64,000 bases of DNA from an uncultured Bacteroidales bacterium (GTDB lineage Bacteria > Bacteroidota > Bacteroidia > Bacteroidales > F082), in assembly GCA_905234645.1 (NCBI GenBank), contig CAJOIS010000022.1, positions 1 through 64,000 of the forward strand. Direction: 5' to 3'. The translations under genes and the position numbers were made by a program. Numbering within the stretch: position 1 is the stretch's first letter; every line of letters starts with the position of its first letter. The notes below the pieces were generated by a model. It was given only the letters and a program-made list of their open reading frames with translations, was not told the origin of the DNA and did not search any database. Below, one piece after another: positions 57,832-64,000 of this stretch.

Positions 57832-58995
57832 TCAAAAGTTCAAAACCGACTCCAGATAATGCTGCTTGATGTCATACCGGGTTTTCAAGTCGTTGATTTG
57901 CTGCATAATCTCGGTTTTATTCACCGTCTTGTTGGTTTTCCTTCCCACCAGCAGCACGTTTTTCGGCGTGTGTTCCATCTCGATAAACTCCATCACTTGT
58001 GTCTTGTAGCCATAATATTCCAGGATCAAGGCACGAATGGTGTCGGTAATCATCACGGCCTGACGTTCGAGGAAAATGCCGTAGCGTGTGATGGCGTCAA
58101 AACGACCCGAGCGCTCCATCTCCTGGCGAATCTGCTTGTGACAGCAAGGCGCGCAGACAATCAGTTCCGCCCCTGCCCTGATGCCGGACGCTATGGCGTC
58201 GTCGGTGGCCGTGTTGCATGCATGAAGAGCAATCAACACGTCCAGCTTTTCGGGATGATAGGCCTCGATGCTGCTCTCCACAAATTCCATCCCTTTCAAG
58301 TTCGAGGATTTGATAATCTCATTGATTTTCAACACCAATTCGGGACGGATCTCCACGCCTTTGATGTCCACATCCATGTTCAGTTTTTGCGTTAACAGTT
58401 CGTAAAGTGCAAAGGTAAGATACCCCTTCCCTGCCCCCATGTCAGCGATATGGACTGTGCCGTCGAATTTCATCGGCTTGACGAGGCTCTCCACGATTTC
58501 AGCATACTTGTAGATTTGCTTGAACTTGTGCTGCATATCGGCGGTAATCTTGCCCTCACGTGTGGTCAGGCCAAGCTGGTACCACCACGGGTTGGCCGGG
58601 TTGACAAGGCGGTTCTTCTGTTTGTCGTGTTCCAGGTTCTGCTCACGGCATTCCTGCACTTTTTTTGTCTGGATGGTAGCCTTGCCTTTACTGGAGACAA
58701 GCAAAGTGACATCTTCGCTCACAGTAAACAGCACCGCATTGAGGAAACGTGTTGGCAACATTTCTCGCAGGATGTCAAGCATCTGAGCAGTGTCATAATT
58801 CTTCACCTCGTCACGGCGCTCATAGTGATAGGTGAAAGCAAACAAGCGTTTCTCCTTGATCAGAACGGGCTTCACATAGATGTTGCGCAAGTCGTCGTGC
58901 TTGTTGGCGGGCTTGCTCAGCGTCATCTTCACCAATGTGCTTTGCCCAGCGGCTTCGGCCACTCGGCCCATGAATATCTCAAGATTCTCTGACAT
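57832..58995 (-). CDS. class I SAM-dependent methyltransferase (Methyltransf_32-like)
   Basis: VHIADMGAGKGYLTFALYELL, LIALHACNTATDDAI, CAPCCHKQ; start taken at MSENLEIF. Confidence 0.85.
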   Translation of the reverse strand: MSENLEIFMGRVAEAAGQSTLVKMTLSKPANKHDDLRNIYVKPVLIKEKRLFAFTYHYERRDEVKNYDTAQMLDILREMLPTRFLNAVLFTVSEDVTLLVSSKGKATIQTKKVQECREQNLEHDKQKNRLVNPANPWWYQLGLTTREGKITADMQHKFKQIYKYAEIVESLVKPMKFDGTVHIADMGAGKGYLTFALYELLTQKLNMDVDIKGVEIRPELVLKINEIIKSSNLKGMEFVESSIEAYHPEKLDVLIALHACNTATDDAIASGIRAGAELIVCAPCCHKQIRQEMERSGRFDAITRYGIFLERQAVMITDTIRALILEYYGYKTQVMEFIEMEHTPKNVLLVGRKTNKTVNKTEIMQQINDLKTRYDIKQHYLESVLNF

Positions 58996-59006
58996 GATTG
59001 AATTTT

Positions 59007-59504
59007 TCAGCAAAGGTAGATAATATTTGTTTTTCGTTCCATCTCCAGCATCCACTGTTTTCTCTCGAGGCCACCTCCGTATCCCGTCAACGAGCCATCG
59101 GCGCCGATGACACGATGGCAAGGGATGATGATACCAATGGGATTGCGGCCTACCGCCCCTCCTATGGCTTGTGCCGACATCGTTGGAGAAATGCGTCGGG
59201 CCATGTCGCCGTATGACACAGTCTCTCCGTATGGTATTGCAAGGAGCAAATCCCAAACACGCAACTGGAAAGACGTCCCTTTCGGTGCAAGCTGTGGCAT
59301 GAAACCAGGCTTTTCACCTGCGAAATACAAATCAAGCCATCGGCGGGTTTCGTCGAAAACAGGCAACGCTGTCGTCGCAGACGTCATACCCTCAAAGCAT
59401 GTCGTCCTCGTCCCCTCAAACCACAAGGCGGTAAGAGCCACGCCGTTGGACGCCATGGTCATACCGCCAATGGGAGTATCATAATGTGCAGCGAAGCACA
59501 TCAT
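59007..59504 (-). CDS. ogt: methylated-DNA-[protein]-cysteine S-methyltransferase
   Basis: IPYGETVSYGDMARRI, VGRNPIGIIIPCHRVIGADGSLTGYGGGLERKQWML. Confidence 0.95.
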   Translation of the reverse strand: MMCFAAHYDTPIGGMTMASNGVALTALWFEGTRTTCFEGMTSATTALPVFDETRRWLDLYFAGEKPGFMPQLAPKGTSFQLRVWDLLLAIPYGETVSYGDMARRISPTMSAQAIGGAVGRNPIGIIIPCHRVIGADGSLTGYGGGLERKQWMLEMERKTNIIYLC

Positions 59505-60130
59505 AGGGGCAATGCCACAGCGGGCCAGCCGTAGTCTTGGAGCATGGTGGCTGAAAGGCCGTGTTTCTTCACATAGTCGGAGACTAAACGCAGTCTCATG
59601 TCTTCGCGCTTCTCAACTAAGCCATTGACTTCTTGAAACGAATCAAACTTGTCTCCAAAAATCCGCTCGGCGCTTTCCAGGTTGCCTGCGCCATCTTCCA
59701 CGACTTCGAAGTTGCTTATTTCATAGCCGTTTCCCACCTTCTTCAGGTGCATCAATCCGGGGTGGTCGCCTCCCGAAACGGTTTTTAGCGTGTCGCCCGA
59801 CAGGTTGTAATTGAACACCCAGAAATCACCCCAAACCAGAATATCGTCCTTGTTTCCATCATCCGTGCTGACGATGAACGAGCAAGGGATGCAATATTCA
59901 GCTTCAGCATAATTCTTGCCAATCACATTCACCATATAGTCATTGATGGCATTTTCCCATGCCACAGGTTCGGGCACTTGGTTTTCTGTCGCCTGGGCTT
60001 CGACCTGTGCGTTTTCCATTCCTTTTGTTGCACTGAGTTGTTCGTTCGTGTTCTTGTTACCACAGCCGGCCAAGCAAGCACCGCATAGAAGGATGGCGGC
60101 TGTCATCCACATTTTCATTGATTTGTTCAT
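59501..60130 (-). CDS. hypothetical lipoprotein
   Basis: Lipobox CLAGC; 209 aa. Confidence 0.7.
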   Translation of the reverse strand: MNKSMKMWMTAAILLCGACLAGCGNKNTNEQLSATKGMENAQVEAQATENQVPEPVAWENAINDYMVNVIGKNYAEAEYCIPCSFIVSTDDGNKDDILVWGDFWVFNYNLSGDTLKTVSGGDHPGLMHLKKVGNGYEISNFEVVEDGAGNLESAERIFGDKFDSFQEVNGLVEKREDMRLRLVSDYVKKHGLSATMLQDYGWPAVALPL

Positions 60131-60269
60131 ATTTACTACTTTTTAAAGATTTAAATTCGATTCTTTTCGTGTTGCAAAGGTAAGGCTATTTCTCAAATGG
60201 TAAAGCAGAAAAGTTTTGGCTATTAAAAAAACTTTACTACTTTTGTGCCGTACTAAAACAAACAACACT

Positions 60270-60629
60270 ATGAAAAAAACTTTCATTATCGCCCTCGCGG
60301 GCATGATGTTGTTCGCCTTCACACAATGTGGCGGCGGCAACGGTGGCACCACGGTCACCAAAGGCTCCCAAGAGTTCAAGGACAACATGGAACTGTACAA
60401 AAAGATTGAAAAAGCCATCAAAGACACCAAGACTTGCGACGAACTGAGTGATGCGGTTCTTAACGTACTATTCATGGGCCTAGCCAACGATAAGGAGTAT
60501 GCCGATGATGAAAAGATGACGGAAGAAGAAAAAGCCGAACTCGAAAAGTACGGTGAGAAGTTCGAAGAACTCTTCCAAAAACAAGCCGAAAAGCTGGGGT
60601 GCGAAGATGACGACTTCAAGCTCTTCTAA
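60270..60629 (+). CDS. small hypothetical lipoprotein
   Basis: MKKTFIIALAGMMLFAFTQCGGGNGG; start corrected to 60270. Confidence 0.7.
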   Translation: MKKTFIIALAGMMLFAFTQCGGGNGGTTVTKGSQEFKDNMELYKKIEKAIKDTKTCDELSDAVLNVLFMGLANDKEYADDEKMTEEEKAELEKYGEKFEELFQKQAEKLGCEDDDFKLF

Positions 60630-60649
60630 TCGAAACCTGATGAACAATA

Positions 60650-60674
60650 AAAAAGCCGCAGTTGCGGCTTTTTT
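60650..60674 (+). terminator. hairpin AAAAAGCCGCAGTTGCGGCTTTTT
   Basis: Perfect stem plus T run. Confidence 0.85.
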
Positions 60675-60705
60675 TATTTCTTTGCCATTACCAAAATGTG
60701 TTTGC

Positions 60706-63426
60706 CTACTCAGACAACAATTTCTTAATCCTCTCCATATCTACCTTACGCTCCTCAGGAATGGCACCTGCAACTTCAAAATCGATAAAATCTTGAATGA
60801 AACTGTCTTTTAATTTGTCCTTGTATTGGCGGCAAACAGCCTCAGCTTCATCATATTTATCCTGTAAGAGCAAAGCTGCGACAAGGTGGGCGTTGATCCA
60901 AATCTGTATAGTGTCTACTAAAAGGGCTTCGCGGGCGTATTGTTCCGCCTTTTCCAGTTGACTTACAAAAATACATTGGTAAGATTGGTAACCTAAAGCA
61001 CGAGCATAGTCTTTTTGATAGGCAGTAACATCATCTTGATAATGCTTTTTTAGCAAAGGGATCCGTTCCTCATTAATTGCGTAGTATTTGGCATGTTCTT
61101 CCGTTGTTTGATAAAGTTGTGAGAGCAAATCAAGCGTGTTTTCGTACCATTTCCCATAAGAGGGATTGTGAAGTGCCAATGTTCTATAAAGCGCCAACAC
61201 TTCTTCAAAAGAAGAAATAGCTTGAAGGTAACGATCTTGTTGTCGATAGAGCAATCCTACAGCATAGAGCGAAGCCACCAACCTAGGCTCGAAAGTCTGC
61301 GGGTTGCTCTTTGCCAAGTGTCTGTAAATGTCCAAAGCATCCAAATACATGGTCTCACTTTCCGTAAGACGTTGGGTCTTGTAATATATGGTAGCGAGAC
61401 TGCTTAGCGTCGTGACTAGATATGAATCGTAGGCTTGCGGATTGTCTATTTCCAAACCTCTATAGATATCCAAGGCTTCCAAAAACAAGGTCTCGCTTTC
61501 CTCAAGACGTTGGGTCTTGTAATATAGGTCAGCGAGTTCATTCATAGCCATGGCCATATCTGGCCGGAGATCTTGCGAGGACTCTTTTTCCATGCGTCTG
61601 TATATTTCCAAAGCTTCCAAAAACAAGGTCTCACTTTCCACAAGGTGTTGAGTATTCTTGTACAGAACAGCAAGGTTGTGCAGTGTCATGGCCATAACAG
61701 GTTCGTAAATATGCGGGGCACCTTTTGCCAAACGTCTATATATTTCCAAAGCCTCCAAACGTAGCGTTTCACTTTCCGTGAAGCGTTGGGTATCATTGTA
61801 CAAGTTGGCAAGATTGTTCAACGTTGTGGCCAAAACCGGCTCATAAGCTTGAGGATTGTCCTTTGCCAAGCGCCTGTAGATTTCCAAGACTTCCACGTGC
61901 AAGGCCTCGCTTTCCGCAAGACGTCGCGTATTGGAATACAAGACGGCAAGATTGTTCATCATCATGGCCAAATCAGGCTCATTGGCTTGAGGGGCATTTT
62001 TTGCCAAACGTCTTTGAATTTCCAATGCCTCCAATTGCAAGGTCTCACTTTCCGATAGACGTTGAGTGTTATTATACAGGATTGCAAGATTGTTCAGTGT
62101 CATGGCCAAACTAGGCTCATAGGCTTCTGGAGCATCCTTTGCTAAACGTCTACGGATTTCCAAAGCCTCCAAATACATGGCCTCGCTTTCCGCATAGCGT
62201 TTAGTATTGAAATATAAAAGAGCGAGGTTATTCAACGTTCTTGCCACATCAGGTTCGTAACCTTTCGACCTGTCTTTCGATTTGTATTTTGATTTGCTTT
62301 TAGTCAAACGTTTGTAACTTTCCAAAGCTTCCAGATACAAGGTTTCGCTTTCCGAGACGTGTTGGGTGTTCTTGTACAAAACAGCGAAGTTGTTTAGTGT
62401 ACTGGCCAACTCATGTTCATAGGCTTTTGGGTTGTCTTTTGCTAAACGACCGTAAATTTCCAAGGCTCTTGAATAATACTTCTTAGCTTGATCAAAATTG
62501 TTGTGTTCTTGAAAACAATAGGCTGCATCAAATTGCCAGCCAGGATTGGTTGTGTCCAATTCGGCTCGGGTCTCAATATAAAAAAGAGCTTTCTCATTGT
62601 CAAATCTCGCCAAGGCAATCGTATAAAGTTGGTAAAGATATTCAGCATCTTTTCCCTGCTGTTTTAACACAGCTGCCATATCTTCTTGGGCTTGGAAAAT
62701 AATTTTGTTGGCCTCATCAATCTGTTGTTCAATGCGGTCGAGAGCTTCTTTGTTGCGCTCTAAAACGCCAATAGGATTGAAGAGTATGTGGATGAGTGAG
62801 TCGGCGCGTTCTAATTCACCGTTTTCAATGCAGATATTGATTTCGCGATCTTTTTCGTTCAACAAATCGTAGTCAGTATGAACATAGTGCTCAGCAAGGC
62901 CATCTATAAGCGACTGGTATTTCTCAAACTTGCCATGAAGGTCTTGTATTCGTTCTTGATATTGCTCAATGGTGATTTTATTCTCCTCTCGTTGCTTCTC
63001 AAGTAGTTCAGCTTTAGCTTTATAGTTTTTCTCAGCAATTCTATAGGCATAGTCCTCTATACGTTGTTTATCGGCTTGCAGTTCCTCGATAGAGACCATT
63101 ACTATGGTTAGCGGCACTTTGTCGGAAAAAGCAAGTTGACGTCCGACAAAGTCGACTTCGTTCAGTTCGTAGCCTGTCTTTTGCACTTGCTGCAATGAAT
63201 AGGCTTCGCCGTTTCTCTTGCCAGGTAATGGCATGGAAAAAGTACCGTCATCATTGCTCTTGACGTAATTATGTTCGCCTTTGGCTCTTACCATTACGTT
63301 ACTCAAAGCTTCTCCTTTTTTGTCAGGACGGCCGAGAGTCCTTACAAAACCTTGCTGCGTCTGCGCAAAAACGGTTTGAACTGTGAATAACATTAAAACC
63401 ACAAGTGCCGAGTAGAACCTTCTCAT
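60706..63426 (-). CDS. exported TPR (kinesin-light-chain-like) repeat protein with coiled-coil N-terminal region
   Basis: Signal peptide; about nine 46-aa repeats of LAKxxPxxYEPxLAxTLNNLAxLYxxTQRxxESExLxLEALEIYRR. Confidence 0.85.
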   Translation of the reverse strand: MRRFYSALVVLMLFTVQTVFAQTQQGFVRTLGRPDKKGEALSNVMVRAKGEHNYVKSNDDGTFSMPLPGKRNGEAYSLQQVQKTGYELNEVDFVGRQLAFSDKVPLTIVMVSIEELQADKQRIEDYAYRIAEKNYKAKAELLEKQREENKITIEQYQERIQDLHGKFEKYQSLIDGLAEHYVHTDYDLLNEKDREINICIENGELERADSLIHILFNPIGVLERNKEALDRIEQQIDEANKIIFQAQEDMAAVLKQQGKDAEYLYQLYTIALARFDNEKALFYIETRAELDTTNPGWQFDAAYCFQEHNNFDQAKKYYSRALEIYGRLAKDNPKAYEHELASTLNNFAVLYKNTQHVSESETLYLEALESYKRLTKSKSKYKSKDRSKGYEPDVARTLNNLALLYFNTKRYAESEAMYLEALEIRRRLAKDAPEAYEPSLAMTLNNLAILYNNTQRLSESETLQLEALEIQRRLAKNAPQANEPDLAMMMNNLAVLYSNTRRLAESEALHVEVLEIYRRLAKDNPQAYEPVLATTLNNLANLYNDTQRFTESETLRLEALEIYRRLAKGAPHIYEPVMAMTLHNLAVLYKNTQHLVESETLFLEALEIYRRMEKESSQDLRPDMAMAMNELADLYYKTQRLEESETLFLEALDIYRGLEIDNPQAYDSYLVTTLSSLATIYYKTQRLTESETMYLDALDIYRHLAKSNPQTFEPRLVASLYAVGLLYRQQDRYLQAISSFEEVLALYRTLALHNPSYGKWYENTLDLLSQLYQTTEEHAKYYAINEERIPLLKKHYQDDVTAYQKDYARALGYQSYQCIFVSQLEKAEQYAREALLVDTIQIWINAHLVAALLLQDKYDEAEAVCRQYKDKLKDSFIQDFIDFEVAGAIPEERKVDMERIKKLLSE
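61180..62445 (-). repeat. in-gene tandem array of about 9 degenerate 138-bp repeats (46-aa TPR units, one with 8-aa insertion)
   Basis: Counted from the translation. Confidence 0.8.
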
Positions 63427-64000
63427 TGCTTATGTTTGTTTATTAGTTGTTGGATTTCCATGACTTCGTCGCTTTCTTCACCATAGATATTTTTTTTGAT
63501 TGTCAAGGTTTGTTCAAAACATTTCATTGCCGATTTCCAATCATCTATGCCAATGTATTCATAGGCTAGGTTTTCACATAAGGACGCGACTCTTTTGGCA
63601 TATTCAATATCCCGAAGAATGGCTTCTTTGTCAGCGTTGGCCTTGTCAATAATGCTTTGGGCCAAAGCAATGCGTTCTCGGATCTCGCGTTTAGCTGCTT
63701 GGTTGCGTTCAAGGACGGTCTCAGGATCAAAGACAGTATGAATAAGCGAGTCGGCCTTGTCAAGTTCACCATTTTCAATACAGATGTTGATTTGCCGATC
63801 AATGGAATCCATGTTGTCGTAATCAGCACGTGCATAGCGGTCAGCCATGTCATTAATTAGGGACAAGTATTTGTCATATTTTTCCTCCAAAGCCACCAAA
63901 TCTAGTCGGTATTGATCCAAAGTTATTGCCTCTTCGTCCAGTTTCGCCTCAAGTTCCTTGAGCTTTTTCTGATAATTGTTTTCAGCTACCCGATAGGCAT
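63423..64000 (-). CDS. paralogue of the N-terminal/coiled-coil region of the adjacent TPR protein; start lies outside window
   Basis: DRQINICIENGELDKADSLIHTVFDPETVLERN versus DREINICIENGELERADSLIHILFNPIGVLERN. The frame stays open past 63920 to the window end (AYRVAENNYQKKLKELEAKLDEEAITLDQYRL). Confidence 0.85.
   Translation of the reverse strand, partial: AYRVAENNYQKKLKELEAKLDEEAITLDQYRLDLVALEEKYDKYLSLINDMADRYARADYDNMDSIDRQINICIENGELDKADSLIHTVFDPETVLERNQAAKREIRERIALAQSIIDKANADKEAILRDIEYAKRVASLCENLAYEYIGIDDWKSAMKCFEQTLTIKKNIYGEESDEVMEIQQLINKHKQ

Noticed and set aside
58996-59256. N-terminal extension of the methyltransferase ORF
   Set aside because: Overlaps ogt in another frame and reads as basic junk (RRHGPTHFSNDV...). 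True start is MSENLEIF at 58995.
61180-62445. Non-coding tandem repeat or CRISPR-like array
   Set aside because: The 138-bp periodicity is explained by 46-aa TPR units in one open reading frame.

Overview
The window is Bacteroidales-type chromosomal DNA: TAnnTTTG -7 promoter elements, T9SS sorting domains, and Bacteroidota families such as DUF4290, DUF4293, Omp28 and BACON. The left edge (1-5948) is the 3' part of a compact defence-like operon. It holds a helicase with a (D/E)xK-like C-terminus, a small protein, a DndD-like SMC ATPase, a HerA/DUF87 ATPase with a possible DndE-like N-terminus, an orphan protein made of topoisomerase-I C-terminal repeats, and a paralogue-headed protein of unknown function. 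A repeat-rich intergenic region and a RhuM-family gene follow. From about 7.8 kb to 53 kb the content is mostly housekeeping (rpe, pepD, lpxD-like, efp, rlmB, rho, mpl, DPP III, PurF-like, Sua5/YciO, tRNA-Lys, uvrD/pcrA, murA, grpE, dnaJ, ABC exporter, secDF, PorE-like OmpA protein, purM, prfA, pyrF, ilvE). From 53 to 57.8 kb there is a three-gene TIR-TM / BACON-PEGA-barrel / exported-protein operon. The right edge holds tandem paralogous TPR proteins. Two signals stand out. The first is the Dnd/HerA-like operon with the stand-alone topoisomerase repeat protein. The second is a family of intergenic imperfect palindromes built from exact 7-nt units, with different sequences but the same architecture, that abut start codons or supply stop codons. 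Two conserved genes (pepD, secDF) carry frame-breaking microdeletions. No searches were run; family names come from reading the translations.
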